From Streptomyces flavidovirens DSM 40150 (lineage in GTDB: Bacteria > Actinomycetota > Actinomycetes > Streptomycetales > Streptomycetaceae): a stretch of DNA of 64,000 nucleotides. The stretch lies in contig NZ_AUBE01000004.1 of assembly GCF_000429085.1 (NCBI RefSeq), positions 62,001 through 126,000 of the forward strand, written 5' to 3'. A model generated the notes under the pieces. The model did no database searches. It worked only from the letters and a program-made list of their open reading frames with translations, and was not told the DNA's origin. A program made the translations under genes and the position numbers. This document shows positions 1 to 9,899 of this stretch, piece by piece. Position 1 is the first letter of the stretch. Each line of letters opens with the position of its first letter.

Positions 1-546
1 ATCGACATCGACTTCGCGCTCCACGACGACGGCGGGCCCGCCTGCCGCTGGGCGGCGCGGGCGAGCGCCGGTGACCGTGTCGTAATCCTCGGCCCGGCGG
101 TCGAGGACAACACCGCCGTACGCTTCCGCCCGCCCGAGGACACCGGCTGGGTCCTGATGTGGGCGGACGAGACGGCGCTGCCGGCCGCCGCGGCCGCCCT
201 GGAGTGGCTGCCGGCCGGGACGAGGGCCAAGGTCTGGATCGAGGTCCAGCACGCCGACGACCGTCTGGAGCTGACCACGGCGGCCGACGCGGACATCACC
301 TGGCTGGTACGGGACGAGAACGCGCCCTGCGCGCTGGACGCGGTACGCGCCGTCCCCGACGCGGAGTTGCCCGAAGGCACGCCGTACGCCTGGATCGCGG
401 GTGAGTCGTCGTCCGTACGGGCTCTGCGCCGCCACCTCGTCCAGGAGCGGAAGTTCGACCGCAAGCGCGTGACGTTCGTGGGCTACTGGCGCCGCGGGCT
501 GAGCGAGGAGCAGCTCCGGGAGCGCGTGGAAGAGGAAGACGCGTAG
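1..546 (+). CDS. desF: Siderophore-interacting flavoprotein (ViuB/DesF family), C-terminal part
   Basis: The frame is open from base 1 to a TAG stop at 544-546, giving 181 visible residues; the N-terminal FAD-binding part lies outside the window. The visible part fits the NAD(P)H-binding half of the SIP/ViuB ferric-siderophore reductase family: a beta-alpha repeat ending in PYAWIAGESSSVRALRRHL, then the family's C-terminal KFDRKRVTFVGYWRRG segment. Such enzymes reduce ferric siderophore in the cytoplasm to release iron. It lies directly upstream of desABCD in the same direction, as desF does in Streptomyces, so the family context supports a role in ferrioxamine reduction. The product name is well supported; the exact substrate is inferred from position. 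Confidence 0.85.
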   Translation: MDIDFALHDDGGPACRWAARASAGDRVVILGPAVEDNTAVRFRPPEDTGWVLMWADETALPAAAAALEWLPAGTRAKVWIEVQHADDRLELTTAADADITWLVRDENAPCALDAVRAVPDAELPEGTPYAWIAGESSSVRALRRHLVQERKFDRKRVTFVGYWRRGLSEEQLRERVEEEDA

Positions 547-610
547 GCCTTCGCCTGCGGTTTTCATCACAACAACTGAGCCTCCTGGGGGGCGAGGGGT
601 CGTTGCGAGA

Positions 611-639
611 GTAAGTAAGGTTAGGCTAACCTTACTTAC
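611..639. promoter_or_regulatory. Perfect iron box (DmdR1/IdeR-type operator) upstream of desA
   Basis: Two 14-base arms, GTAAGTAAGGTTAG and CTAACCTTACTTAC, are exact reverse complements around a single central G. The core TTAGGTTAG-like half sites match the operator of the DmdR/IdeR/DtxR iron repressors known to control des genes in Streptomyces. It lies 70 bases before the desA start, between desF and desA, so it most likely gives iron-repressed transcription of desABCD. Confidence 0.9.
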
Positions 640-708
640 ACACCGCGCCCTCGCCCCCCTCTCCTGTCCTGAGGGCACGTTGAATTCCCGTACCCGGGAG
701 GACAGTTC

Positions 709-2187
709 ATGCGCTCACACCTGCTCAATGACACGACCGCCGAGCGGTATCGCCGGACCGCCACCGCAGCGGTCGAGCGGGTGGCGGACAAACTCGCCGC
801 GACCGACCGGCCGTTCACCGGCATCACGCCGGAACAGCTCGCCCCCACCTTCGACGCGATAGACCTCGACCGGCCGCTCGGTGACACCACCGCCGCCCTC
901 GACGAGCTCGAATCCGTCTACCTCCGCGACGCCGTCTACTTCCACCACCCGCGCTACCTCGCGCACCTCAACTGCCCGGTCGTCATCCCCGCCGTCGCCG
1001 CCGAGGCCGTGCTCTCCGCCGTCAACTCCTCCCTCGACACCTGGGACCAGAGCGCGGGCGCCACCCTCATCGAGCGGCGCCTGATCGACTGGACGGCGAG
1101 CCGCATCGGCTTCGGTACGAACGCCGGTACGAGCCTCGGCACGAACGCCGAAACGAACGCCGACGGCGTCTTCACCAGCGGCGGCTCCCAGTCCAACCTC
1201 CAGGCCCTCCTCCTCGCCCGCGAGGAAGCCAAGGCGACCGACTCCGCCAAGCTGCGTATCTTCGCCTCCGAATGCGGCCACTTCAGCGTCCAGAAGTCCG
1301 CGAAACTCCTCGGCCTGACCCCCGAAGCCGTCATCGCGATCCCCTGCGACAACGACAAGCGCATGCAGACCCTGGCCCTCGCCCGCGAGCTGGCCCGCTG
1401 CACGAGCGAGGGCCTGGTCCCGATGGCCGTCGTCGCCACCGCCGGCACGACCGACTTCGGCTCGATCGACCCGCTTCCGGAGATAGCCGAGCTGTGCGAG
1501 CTGTACGGCGCCTGGATGCACGTCGACGCCGCGTACGGATGCGGCCTGCTGGCCTCCCGCACCCGCCGCCACCTCCTGGACGGCATCGAGCGCGCCGACT
1601 CGGTCACCGTGGACTACCACAAGTCCTTCTTCCAGCCCGTGAGCTCCAGCGCGCTGCTGGTCCGTGACGGCGCCACCCTGCGCCACGCGACGTACCACGC
1701 CGACTACCTCAACCCGCGCCGGATGGCCGAGGAGCGCATCCCCAACCAGGTCGACAAATCCCTCCAGACCACCCGCCGCTTCGACGCACTCAAGCTGTGG
1801 ATGACCCTGCGCACCATGGGCGCCGACGGCGTCGGTGAGCTCTTCGACGAGGTGTGCGACCTGGCCGGCGACGGCTGGCAGTTGCTCGCCGGCGACCCGC
1901 GCTACGACGTCGTCGTCCGGCCCACGCTCTCCACCCTCGTCTTCCGCTACATCCCGGCCGACGTCACCAGCCCCGCCATGATCGACCGCGCCAACCTGTA
2001 CGCCCGCAAGGCGCTGTTCGCCTCCGGCGACGCCGTCGTGGCCGGGACGAAGGTCGGCGGCAAGCACTACCTGAAGTTCACCCTTCTCAACCCCGAGACG
2101 ACGCTGACCGACATCGCGGCCGTACTCGACCTCATCGCCGGCCACGCCGAGCAGTACCTGGGAGAGTCCCTTGTCCACGCCTCTTGA
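709..2187 (+). CDS. desA: PLP-dependent lysine decarboxylase of desferrioxamine biosynthesis
   Basis: A 492-residue group II pyridoxal-phosphate decarboxylase. The Schiff-base lysine is in DYHKSFFQP (Lys305) and the cofactor-binding aspartate in HVDAAYG (Asp273). DesA decarboxylates L-lysine to cadaverine, the first step of desferrioxamine synthesis. The ATG at 709 is preceded by GGGAGGA at 696-702. The gene heads desABCD and its 3' end overlaps desB by 17 bases. An unusual low-complexity insertion, [17 protein letters not shown] (about residues 137-153), sits just before the conserved FTSGGSQSN segment and is encoded by repeats of ACGAACGCC; it may be a strain-specific expansion. Confidence 0.93.
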   Translation: MRSHLLNDTTAERYRRTATAAVERVADKLAATDRPFTGITPEQLAPTFDAIDLDRPLGDTTAALDELESVYLRDAVYFHHPRYLAHLNCPVVIPAVAAEAVLSAVNSSLDTWDQSAGATLIERRLIDWTASRIGFGTNAGTSLGTNAETNADGVFTSGGSQSNLQALLLAREEAKATDSAKLRIFASECGHFSVQKSAKLLGLTPEAVIAIPCDNDKRMQTLALARELARCTSEGLVPMAVVATAGTTDFGSIDPLPEIAELCELYGAWMHVDAAYGCGLLASRTRRHLLDGIERADSVTVDYHKSFFQPVSSSALLVRDGATLRHATYHADYLNPRRMAEERIPNQVDKSLQTTRRFDALKLWMTLRTMGADGVGELFDEVCDLAGDGWQLLAGDPRYDVVVRPTLSTLVFRYIPADVTSPAMIDRANLYARKALFASGDAVVAGTKVGGKHYLKFTLLNPETTLTDIAAVLDLIAGHAEQYLGESLVHAS

Positions 2188-3454
2188 GCTCCTCGCGCCG
2201 CTCGACTTCATCGGTATCGGACTCGGTCCGTTCAACCTCGGTCTCGCCTGCCTGACCGAGCCCATCGACGAGCTCGACGGTCTCTTCCTCGAAACGAAGC
2301 CGAACTTCGAGTGGCACGCCGGGATGTTCCTGGAAGGGGCCCACCTCCAGACGCCGTTCATGTCGGACCTGGTCACGATGGCCGATCCCACCTCGCCGTA
2401 CTCCTTCCTGAACTACCTGAAGGAATCCGGCCGGCTGTACTCCTTCTACATCCGCGAGAACTTCTATCCGCTGCGGACCGAGTACAACGACTACTGCCGC
2501 TGGGCCGCCGCCAAGCTCCGCACCATCCGCTTCAACCAGACGGTCGCCTCCGTCGAGTACGACGCCGAGGCCGAGGTGTACGTCGTCCGCACCCAGGACG
2601 CGACCTACCGCGCCCGCCACGTGGTGCTCGGCACCGGAACCCCGCCGTACATCCCCGACGCCTGCCAGGACCTGGGCGGGGACTTCATCCACAACTCGCG
2701 TTACGTGAGCGGCAAAGAGGCGCTCCAGGCCAAGAAGTCCATCACCCTGGTCGGCAGCGGGCAGAGCGCGGCGGAGATCTACTACGACCTGCTCTCCGAG
2801 ATCGACGTACACGGCTACCGGCTCAACTGGGTCACCCGCTCGCCGCGCTTCTTCCCGCTGGAGTACACCAAGCTCACGCTGGAGATGACCTCCCCGGAGT
2901 ACGTCGACTACTTCCACGCGCTCCCCGAGGCGACCCGCTACCGCCTGGAGTCCCAGCAGAAGAACCTCTTCAAGGGCATCGACTCCGAGCTGATCGACGC
3001 GATCTTCGACCTGCTCTACCAGAAGAGCCTCAAGGGCCCGGTCCCCACCCGCCTCCTCACCAACTCCTCCCTCAACACCGCGGCTTACGACGCCGAGAGC
3101 GGGACGTACGCCCTCGGGCTCCGCCAGGAGGAGCAGGGCAAGGACTTCGAGCTGAGCACCGAGGGCCTGGTCCTCGCCACGGGCTACCGCTACCGCCCGC
3201 CCGCGTTCCTGGAGGGCGTGCGGGACCGGATCCGCTGGGACGGCCAGGGCCGCTACGACGTGGCCCGCAACTACAGCATCGACACGACGGGACGCGGCAT
3301 CTTCCTCCAGAACGCCGCCGTCCACACCCACAGCATCACCTCGCCCGACCTGGGCATGAGCGCGTACCGCAACGCCTACATCATCGGTGAGCTGCTGGGT
3401 CGCGAGTACTACCCGGTCGAGAAGGCCATCGCTTTCCAGGAGTTCGCCATATGA
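2171..3454 (+). CDS. desB: Cadaverine N-hydroxylase (lysine/ornithine N-monooxygenase family)
   Basis: 427 residues of the flavin N-monooxygenase family (IucD/SidA type). The FAD-binding [10 protein letters not shown] lies at residues 15-24, the NADPH-binding [11 protein letters not shown] near residue 195, and the conserved [10 protein letters not shown] near residue 337. The enzyme hydroxylates cadaverine to N-hydroxycadaverine using FAD, NADPH and O2. The start is TTG at 2171, four bases after GGGAGAG (2160-2166), inside the last codons of desA, which implies translational coupling. It ends in an ATGA overlap with desC. Confidence 0.93.
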   Translation: MSTPLELLAPLDFIGIGLGPFNLGLACLTEPIDELDGLFLETKPNFEWHAGMFLEGAHLQTPFMSDLVTMADPTSPYSFLNYLKESGRLYSFYIRENFYPLRTEYNDYCRWAAAKLRTIRFNQTVASVEYDAEAEVYVVRTQDATYRARHVVLGTGTPPYIPDACQDLGGDFIHNSRYVSGKEALQAKKSITLVGSGQSAAEIYYDLLSEIDVHGYRLNWVTRSPRFFPLEYTKLTLEMTSPEYVDYFHALPEATRYRLESQQKNLFKGIDSELIDAIFDLLYQKSLKGPVPTRLLTNSSLNTAAYDAESGTYALGLRQEEQGKDFELSTEGLVLATGYRYRPPAFLEGVRDRIRWDGQGRYDVARNYSIDTTGRGIFLQNAAVHTHSITSPDLGMSAYRNAYIIGELLGREYYPVEKAIAFQEFAI

Positions 3455-3996
3455 ACAGCTCATTCTCCATCCGCCCGCTCGACCCCTTCGCGGACGCCGA
3501 GCTGCTGCACGGCTGGGTCACCCACCCCAAGGCGGCCTACTGGATGATGCAGGACGCGTCGCTGCCGGACGTGGAGCGCGAGTACATGGCGATCACGGCC
3601 GCCGAGCACCACGACGCCTTCATCGGTGAGTACGAGGGCAGGCCCGCCTTCCTCATGGAGCGGTACGACCCGGCCCACGTCGAGCTGGTCGGCCTGTACG
3701 ACGCCCAGCCCGGCGACGTCGGCATGCATTTCCTGGTCGCGCCGACCGACACGCCCGTTCACGGCTTCACCCGCGCCGTGATCACCGCGGTGATGGAGAC
3801 GCTGTTCGCCGATCCGGCCACCCGCCGCGTCGTCGTCGAGCCCGACGTGCGCAACACCGCGGTCCACCGCCTCAACGAGGCCGTCGGCTTCGAGACAGCG
3901 CGGAAGATCGCCAAGCCGGAGAAGGACGCCTACCTGAGCTTCTGCACGCGGGAGCAGTTCGAGGAAGCCACACGCACCGCCGGAGCCGCCCTGTGA
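3451..3996 (+). CDS. desC: GNAT-type acyltransferase of desferrioxamine biosynthesis
   Basis: 181 residues with the IucB/RhbD-like acetyltransferase fold: an N-terminal motif [22 protein letters not shown], a central [11 protein letters not shown] strand and a C-terminal [23 protein letters not shown] coenzyme A-binding region. DesC acylates N-hydroxycadaverine with succinyl-CoA or acetyl-CoA to give the hydroxamate building blocks. The ATG overlaps the desB stop (ATGA) and its own stop overlaps the desD start (GTGA), so the three are translated as a coupled set. Confidence 0.92.
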   Translation: MNSSFSIRPLDPFADAELLHGWVTHPKAAYWMMQDASLPDVEREYMAITAAEHHDAFIGEYEGRPAFLMERYDPAHVELVGLYDAQPGDVGMHFLVAPTDTPVHGFTRAVITAVMETLFADPATRRVVVEPDVRNTAVHRLNEAVGFETARKIAKPEKDAYLSFCTREQFEEATRTAGAAL

Positions 3997-5801
3997 CCAC
4001 CACCGCCGCCACCCCCGCCGTGACGCCCGCCGGGGCCGTCGCCCACCTCGCCCCCGAGCGGTGGGCCCACGCGAGCCGGCTGCTCGTCCGCAAGGCCCTC
4101 GCCGAGTTCTCCCACGAGCGCCTGCTGACCCCCGAGCCGCTGAACAACGACAGGTACGCGGTCCGTTCCGACGACGGCGCGACCGAGTACCGTTTCGCCG
4201 CCCGCCGCCACGCGCTCGACCACTGGCAGGTCTCCGCCGAGTCCATCACCCGCCACCGCGACGGCAACGAGCTCCCCCTCGACGCTCTCGAATTCTTCAT
4301 CGAGCTGCGCGAAACACTCGGCCTGAGCCCGGAGGTCCTCCCCGTCTACCTGGAGGAGATCAGCTCCACCCTGTCCGGTACGGCGTACAAACTCACCAAG
4401 ACGCCCGTCACCGCCGCCGCCCTCGCCCGCGCCGACTTCCAGGCCGTCGAGACCGGCATGACCGAGGGCCACCCCTGCTTCGTCGCCAACAACGGCCGGC
4501 TGGGCTTCGGCATCCACGAGTACCGCGCGTACGCCCCCGAGGCCGCCGCCCCCGTCAAGCTGATCTGGCTGGCCGCCCGCCGCGACCACGCCACCTTCAC
4601 CGCGGGCGCGGGACTCGACTACGAGAGCTTCGTACGGGAGGAACTGGGCGACGCCACCGTCGACCGGTTCGCGGCGACCCTGACCGGCCTCGGCCTGGAC
4701 CTGGCCGACTACTACCTCATCCCGGTCCACCCGTGGCAGTGGTGGAACAAACTGTCCGTCACCTTCGCCGCCGAGGTCGCCCAGCAGCGCCTGGTCTGCC
4801 TCGGCGCGGGCGACGACACGTACCTCGCCCAGCAGTCGATCCGTACCTTCTTCAACACCAGCGACCCGGCCAAGCACTACGTCAAAACGGCCCTGTCCGT
4901 CCTCAACATGGGTTTCATGCGCGGGCTTTCCGCCGCCTACATGGAGGCCACGCCCGCCATCAACGACTGGCTGGCCGGTCTGATCGCGAGCGACGACACC
5001 CTCCGGGCGACCGGCCTGACGATCATCCGCGAACGCGCGGCCATCGGCTACCACCACCGCCAGTACGAGGCCGCCACCGCCAAGGGCTCCCCGTACCTGA
5101 AAATGCTCGCGGCGCTCTGGCGCGAGAGCCCCGTCCCTTCGCTCGCGCCGGGCGAGCGCCTGGCCACCATGGCGTCGCTGCTGCACACCGACCACGACGG
5201 CGCGTCCTTCGCGGGCGCCCTGATCGCCGAGTCGGGTCTCGACCCCGCGAACTGGATGCGCCGCTATCTGCACGCGTACCTCACGCCGCTGCTGCACAGC
5301 TTCTACGCGTACGACCTGGTGTTCATGCCGCACGGCGAGAACGTCATCCTCGCCATCGAGGACGGCGTCGTCACCCGCGCTATCTTCAAGGACATCGCGG
5401 AAGAGATCGCGGTGATGGATCCGGACGCCGTCCTGCCGCCCGCCGTCGAGCGCGTGCGCGCCGAGGTCCCGGAGAACATGAAGCTGCTGTCGCTCTTCAC
5501 CGATGTCTTCGACTGCTTCTTCCGCTTCCTCGGCGCCACGCTCGCCACCGACGGTGTCCTCGACGAGGACACGTTCTGGCGGACGGTCGCGGAGTGCGTG
5601 GCCGACTACCAGGAGGCCCACCCGCACCTCGCGGACAAGTTCAAGCAGTACGACATGTTCGCACCGGAGTTCGCGCTGTCCTGCCTGAACCGGCTCCAAC
5701 TGCGCGACAACAAGCAGATGGTCGACCTTCAGGACCCGGCGGGCGCCCTCCAGCTCGTCGGCACCCTCACCAACCCGATCGCGCGGTACGCACCCGCCTG
5801 A
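3993..5801 (+). CDS. desD: NIS siderophore synthetase (IucA/IucC family)
   Basis: 602 residues, the usual size for an NRPS-independent siderophore synthetase. Visible family features are the ATP-binding region with KTPVTAAA and TEGHPCFVANNGR, the conserved HPWQWWNKL near residue 246, the SIRTFF and KTALSVLNMGF segments, and a C-terminal FhuF-like domain with PHGENVIL. The enzyme uses ATP to condense N-hydroxy-N-succinylcadaverine units and close desferrioxamine E or related products. It is the last gene of the iron-regulated operon and is followed by a strong hairpin. Confidence 0.94.
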   Translation: MTTTAATPAVTPAGAVAHLAPERWAHASRLLVRKALAEFSHERLLTPEPLNNDRYAVRSDDGATEYRFAARRHALDHWQVSAESITRHRDGNELPLDALEFFIELRETLGLSPEVLPVYLEEISSTLSGTAYKLTKTPVTAAALARADFQAVETGMTEGHPCFVANNGRLGFGIHEYRAYAPEAAAPVKLIWLAARRDHATFTAGAGLDYESFVREELGDATVDRFAATLTGLGLDLADYYLIPVHPWQWWNKLSVTFAAEVAQQRLVCLGAGDDTYLAQQSIRTFFNTSDPAKHYVKTALSVLNMGFMRGLSAAYMEATPAINDWLAGLIASDDTLRATGLTIIRERAAIGYHHRQYEAATAKGSPYLKMLAALWRESPVPSLAPGERLATMASLLHTDHDGASFAGALIAESGLDPANWMRRYLHAYLTPLLHSFYAYDLVFMPHGENVILAIEDGVVTRAIFKDIAEEIAVMDPDAVLPPAVERVRAEVPENMKLLSLFTDVFDCFFRFLGATLATDGVLDEDTFWRTVAECVADYQEAHPHLADKFKQYDMFAPEFALSCLNRLQLRDNKQMVDLQDPAGALQLVGTLTNPIARYAPA

Positions 5802-5816
5802 CCGGGACGGATGGAC

Positions 5817-5855
5817 GGCGGGCGCCCGTGTCCAAGGCCCTCACGGACGCCCGCC
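5817..5855. terminator. Hairpin between convergent desD and hexosaminidase genes
   Basis: The arms GGCGGGCGCCCGTG (5817-5830) and CACGGACGCCCGCC (5842-5855) pair with one mismatch around an 11-base loop. It sits 15 bases after the desD stop and 18 bases beyond the stop of the opposing gene. No U-run follows, which is common for Streptomyces terminators. Confidence 0.7.
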
Positions 5856-5873
5856 GCACCATCCGGCGGCCGG

Positions 5874-7481
5874 TTACTCCGCCGGCCAGGGCACCTGCGG
5901 CGAGCGGTAGTAGTCGATCCCGAGCGCCGACATCCGCGGCCCCTGGGCCGCCAGTCGCACCTTGTACGTGTCCCAGTCGTGGGTGACCGCGGGTGACCAG
6001 CCGAGCTCGGCGATGCCCGGCAGCCTCGGGAACGCCATGAACTCGACCTGGTCACTGGTCCACAGCGTCTCCGACCACAGCGGCGCCTCGACGCCGAGCA
6101 CCGACTCGGCCGGCGCGCCCTGCAGGTACGTTCCCGGGTTCCAGTCGTACGAGCGCTCCACCTCGACATAGCCCGCCCAGGCGAGCCCCAGCGGTGTGCT
6201 CTTGTTGTACTTCATGTCGAGGTACGCCCGGTCGGCCGGCGACAGCACCAGCTTGGTCCCCTTCCTGGCCGCGTCGGCGACCTGTGCCTTCTCCGTGTCG
6301 GAGGTCTTGTCGAGCCCCCAGTACTGGACGACGGCGCCCCTGACCGGGTTGCCGCCCGTCAACTGGTGCCAGCCCATCACCGTCTTGCCGTACTTGCCCA
6401 CGATGGCCTGCGCCTTGTCCATGAAGGCGACGTAGTCCTTGTGCGGGGTCGAGTGCGCCTCGTCGCCGCCGATGTGGATGTACTTGCCGGGCGTCATCGC
6501 CGCGATCTCACGCACCACGTCGTCCACGAACTCGTACGTGATGTCCTTCGGCACGCACAGCGAACTGAAGCCGACGTCCGTGCCCGTGTAGAGGGGCGGT
6601 GCGACGCCGTCGCAGTTCAGTTCGGCGTACGAGGCGAGGGCCGCGTTGGTGTGGCCGGGCAGGTCGATCTCGGGGACGACCTCCAGGTGGCGGGAGGCGG
6701 CGTACCGCAGGATCTCCCGGTAGTCGGCCTTCGTGTAGTAGCCGCCGGGGCCGCCGCCGACCTGTGTCGAGCCGCCGTACGTCGCCAGCCGCGGCCAGGA
6801 ATCGATGGCGATGCGCCAGCCCTGGTCGTCGGAGAGGTGCAGGTGGAGCTTGTTCACCTTGTAGAGCGCCATCTGGTCGATGTACGTCTTGACCTTGTCG
6901 ACGCTGAAGAAGTGCCGTGACACGTCGAGCATCGCGCCCCGGTAGCCGTAGCGCGGCGCGTCCTCGATCGTGCCGCCCGCGACCGTCCAGGGCCCCCGCT
7001 GCCGGGTGTCCTTCTCCACCGAGGCGGGCAGCAACTGGCGGAGCGTCTGCACGCCGTGGAAGAGCCCCGCGGGCTTGCGGGCGGTGATGGTCACGCCGTG
7101 GCGGCCGGACTCCAGCCGGTAGCCCTCGTCGCCGAGCGAGGCGTCCCTCGACCCGAGCCGCAGCCGGATGCCGTCCTTGGCGTCCCACTCGGTGACGGGC
7201 AGTTCGAAACCGGTGGACGGACGCAGTATGTCCGCGAGGTACGAGCCGATCCGCCGTGCCTCCCGCGAGTCGTCGTCCACCCGGATGCGTGTGCGGTCCG
7301 TGAGGGCATAAGAAGGCCCGCCCTCCAAGACGGAGGCGGGCGCCGGAATCACTTGGCTCAACGGTCTTGCCCGCTCGGCCGGCTCGGCGGCCGCCGGAGT
7401 GGTCGCGACACTCGTCGCGCCGGCGGCTACGACCAGGAGCAGCGGGGCGAACAGGCGCGGAATCCTTCTGCGTTGACTCAC
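5874..7481 (-). CDS. Secreted beta-N-acetylhexosaminidase (GH20)
   Basis: About 535 residues. A signal peptide (RRRIPRL basic start, hydrophobic LFAPLLLVVAAGATSVA, AAA cleavage region) is followed by an N-terminal GH20b domain and the catalytic TIM barrel. The catalytic Asp-Glu pair is in HIGGDEAHS (Asp340-Glu341); LHLSDDQGWRI and PEIDLPGHTNAAL are further GH20 signatures. It cleaves terminal N-acetylglucosamine from chito-oligosaccharides outside the cell. The GTG at 7481 is preferred because AAGGGA precedes it and the signal peptide follows at once; an in-frame ATG 36 bases upstream (7517) lacks a ribosome site. A DasR-like operator lies upstream, and glmS is nearby. Confidence 0.9.
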   Translation of the reverse strand: MSQRRRIPRLFAPLLLVVAAGATSVATTPAAAEPAERARPLSQVIPAPASVLEGGPSYALTDRTRIRVDDDSREARRIGSYLADILRPSTGFELPVTEWDAKDGIRLRLGSRDASLGDEGYRLESGRHGVTITARKPAGLFHGVQTLRQLLPASVEKDTRQRGPWTVAGGTIEDAPRYGYRGAMLDVSRHFFSVDKVKTYIDQMALYKVNKLHLHLSDDQGWRIAIDSWPRLATYGGSTQVGGGPGGYYTKADYREILRYAASRHLEVVPEIDLPGHTNAALASYAELNCDGVAPPLYTGTDVGFSSLCVPKDITYEFVDDVVREIAAMTPGKYIHIGGDEAHSTPHKDYVAFMDKAQAIVGKYGKTVMGWHQLTGGNPVRGAVVQYWGLDKTSDTEKAQVADAARKGTKLVLSPADRAYLDMKYNKSTPLGLAWAGYVEVERSYDWNPGTYLQGAPAESVLGVEAPLWSETLWTSDQVEFMAFPRLPGIAELGWSPAVTHDWDTYKVRLAAQGPRMSALGIDYYRSPQVPWPAE

Positions 7482-7566
7482 GGGCGGTCCCTTCAGCGGG
7501 CTTCGCGACAGTGGCATGGTGCAGGCGAACGGTCACCATGGGTATCGCGCGCCACACTTCAGGGTC

Positions 7567-7582
7567 AAGGGTGTAGACCACT
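7567..7582. promoter_or_regulatory. DasR-responsive element (dre) upstream of the hexosaminidase
   Basis: AAGGGTGTAGACCACT matches the known 16-bp dre consensus ACTGGTCTAGACCACT at 13 positions, with a perfect right half. It lies 86 bases upstream of the GTG start of the GH20 gene. DasR is the GlcNAc-responsive GntR repressor of chitin and amino sugar genes, so the site fits the function of its neighbour. DasR itself is not in the window. Confidence 0.7.
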
Positions 7583-7720
7583 TCTCCCCCCTGTGTCGCC
7601 GCGGAGACATGCACGGCCGACATCCGGGCGCGACCTGCCCTTTTCGCTTTGTGACGGAAATCCTGCCCGATTGCGGGCAGATTTCTTGCGTACGCTCCGG
7701 ATCCCCCGCAGTATCTACGG

Positions 7721-8002
7721 GTGCTCGAACGCCGCCCGTCGTCCCCGTACGACGACCTCATCGACCACCTGGTCCGCAGCACCGCGCTCCCGCGCGGTGA
7801 GGCCGCCCGGGTGGTGCTCGACGTACTGGCGTACTTCGACGAGACGGCCGAGGACTTCGTGCGCCGCCGGCATCGTGAGCTGCAGTCCGGCGGCCTGGTG
7901 AACGCGGAGATCTTCGAGCGGATCGCGGCCGAGATGCCGCACCGCGCCGTGGCGCCGCCCGAGCTGTCGCTCCGGCAGCTGCGCCGCATCGTCTACGGCT
8001 GA
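7721..8002 (+). CDS. Small conserved hypothetical protein upstream of glmS
   Basis: 93 residues, GTG start. The sequence is helical and charged with no signal peptide or membrane segment: an N-terminal helix PYDDLIDHLVRSTALPRGEAARVVLDVLAYF and a C-terminal SLRQLRRIVYG. I do not recognise a named family. It lies 34 bases before glmS in the same direction, so co-transcription with glmS is likely. GC bias at third codon positions supports it being a real gene; no clear Shine-Dalgarno is seen before the GTG. Confidence 0.65.
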   Translation: MLERRPSSPYDDLIDHLVRSTALPRGEAARVVLDVLAYFDETAEDFVRRRHRELQSGGLVNAEIFERIAAEMPHRAVAPPELSLRQLRRIVYG

Positions 8003-8036
8003 GCACCTACTCAACGACTCGAGGGATACACACTTT

Positions 8037-9854
8037 ATGTGCGGAATCGTCGGTTATATCGGCAAGCGCGACGTCGCCCCGCTGCTGCTCGAAGGCCTCC
8101 AGCGCCTGGAGTACCGCGGCTACGACTCGGCGGGCATCGTGATCACGAGCCCGAAGGCCAGCGGCCTGAAGATGGTCAAGGCGAAGGGCCGCGTCCGCGA
8201 CCTGGAGGCCAAGGTCCCCAAGCGCTTCGCCGGCACCACCGGCATCGCGCACACCCGCTGGGCCACCCACGGCGCCCCGAGCGACGAGAACGCCCACCCG
8301 CACCTCGACTCCGAGGGCAAGGTCGCCGTCGTACACAACGGCATCATCGACAACGCCACCGAGCTGCGCGCCAAGCTGGTCGCCGACGGCATCGAGTTCC
8401 TGTCCGAGACCGACACCGAGGTCCTGGTCCACCTCGTCGCGCGCTCGCAGGCCGTGACGCTGGAGGAGAAGGTCCGCGAGGCGCTGCGCCACGTCGAGGG
8501 CACGTACGGCGTCGCCGTCATGCACGCCGACTTCTCGGACCGCATCGTCGTCGCCCGCAACGGCTCGCCGGTCGTGCTCGGCATCGGCGAGAAGGAGATG
8601 TTCGTCGCCTCCGACATCGCGGCGCTCGTCTCGCACACCCGCCAGATCGTCACCCTCGAAGACGGCGAGATGGCCACCCTCAAGGCCGACGACTTCCGTA
8701 CGTACACCACCGAGGGCTCCCGTACGACGGCCACGCCGACCACCGTGGAGTGGGAGGCCGAGTCGTACGACATGGGTGGCCACGACACGTACATGCACAA
8801 GGAGATCTCGGAGCAGTCCGACGCCGTGGACCGCGTGCTGCGCGGCCGCATCGACGACCGCTTCTCCACCGTGCACCTGGGCGGCCTGAACCTCGACGCC
8901 CGCGAGGCGCGCGGCATCCGCCGCGTCAAGATCCTCGGCTGCGGTACGTCGTACCACGCGGGCATGATCGGCGCGCAGCTCATCGAGGAGCTCGCCCGTA
9001 TCCCCGCCGACGCCGAGCCCGCGTCCGAGTTCCGCTACCGCAACCCGGTGGTGGACCCCGACACCCTCTACGTCGCCGTCTCCCAGTCCGGTGAGACGTA
9101 CGACGTCCTCGCGGCCGTGCAGGAGCTGAAGCGCAAGGGCGCCCGTGTCCTCGGTGTGGTCAACGTCGTCGGCTCGGCGATCGCCCGCGAGGCCGACGGC
9201 GGCATGTACGTGCACGCCGGACCCGAGGTCTGCGTCGTCTCCACCAAGTGCTTCACCAACACGGTGGTCGCCTTCGCGCTGCTCGCCCTGCACCTGGGCC
9301 GCATCCGTGACCTGTCCGTCTCGGACGGCAAGCGCCTGATCGCCGGCCTGCGCAAGCTGCCCGCCCAGATCGCCGCGATCCTGGAGACCGAGGAAGAGAT
9401 CAAGAAGATCGCCGAGGAGTACGCCGGCGCCCAGTCGATGATGTTCATCGGCCGCGTGCGCGGCTACCCGGTGGCGCTGGAGGCCTCCCTCAAGCTGAAG
9501 GAGATCTCCTACATCCACGCTGAGGCGTACCCGGCCTCCGAGCTGAAGCACGGCCCGCTCGCCCTGATCGAGCCCGCGCTGCCGACGGTCGCGATCGTGC
9601 CCGACGACGAGCTGCTGGAGAAGAACCGCGCGGCGCTGGAGGAGATCAAGGCGCGCAGCGGCCGGATCCTGGCGGTCGCGCACCGCGAGCAGGAAAAGGC
9701 CGACCACACCATTGTGGTGCCGAAGAACGAGACGGAGCTGGACCCCATTCTCATGGGCATTCCGCTGCAACTCCTCGCATACCACACGGCTTTGGCCATG
9801 GGTCGCGACATCGACAAGCCGCGTAACCTCGCCAAGTCAGTGACGGTCGAGTAG
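8037..9854 (+). CDS. glmS: Glutamine--fructose-6-phosphate aminotransferase (isomerizing)
   Basis: 605 residues, full family length. The N-terminal glutaminase domain begins MCGIVGYIG with nucleophile Cys2 and contains TGIAHTRWATHG; two SIS sugar-isomerase domains follow (LGCGTSYHAG, SQSGETYDV, SLKLKEISYIHAEAYPASELKHGP), ending in the conserved PRNLAKSVTVE tail. It makes glucosamine-6-phosphate for peptidoglycan. The ATG has GAGGGA ten bases upstream. Its position beside a chitin-degrading hexosaminidase joins amino sugar supply and recycling. Confidence 0.96.
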   Translation: MCGIVGYIGKRDVAPLLLEGLQRLEYRGYDSAGIVITSPKASGLKMVKAKGRVRDLEAKVPKRFAGTTGIAHTRWATHGAPSDENAHPHLDSEGKVAVVHNGIIDNATELRAKLVADGIEFLSETDTEVLVHLVARSQAVTLEEKVREALRHVEGTYGVAVMHADFSDRIVVARNGSPVVLGIGEKEMFVASDIAALVSHTRQIVTLEDGEMATLKADDFRTYTTEGSRTTATPTTVEWEAESYDMGGHDTYMHKEISEQSDAVDRVLRGRIDDRFSTVHLGGLNLDAREARGIRRVKILGCGTSYHAGMIGAQLIEELARIPADAEPASEFRYRNPVVDPDTLYVAVSQSGETYDVLAAVQELKRKGARVLGVVNVVGSAIAREADGGMYVHAGPEVCVVSTKCFTNTVVAFALLALHLGRIRDLSVSDGKRLIAGLRKLPAQIAAILETEEEIKKIAEEYAGAQSMMFIGRVRGYPVALEASLKLKEISYIHAEAYPASELKHGPLALIEPALPTVAIVPDDELLEKNRAALEEIKARSGRILAVAHREQEKADHTIVVPKNETELDPILMGIPLQLLAYHTALAMGRDIDKPRNLAKSVTVE

Positions 9855-9899
9855 CAGCCGAAACCTGGGTCGTCGTGATCCTGTACGTGACGTGTCGCG

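Noticed and set aside
715..2391. 558-residue minus-strand frame opposite desA
   Set aside because: Shadow of desA; no motif and poor composition.
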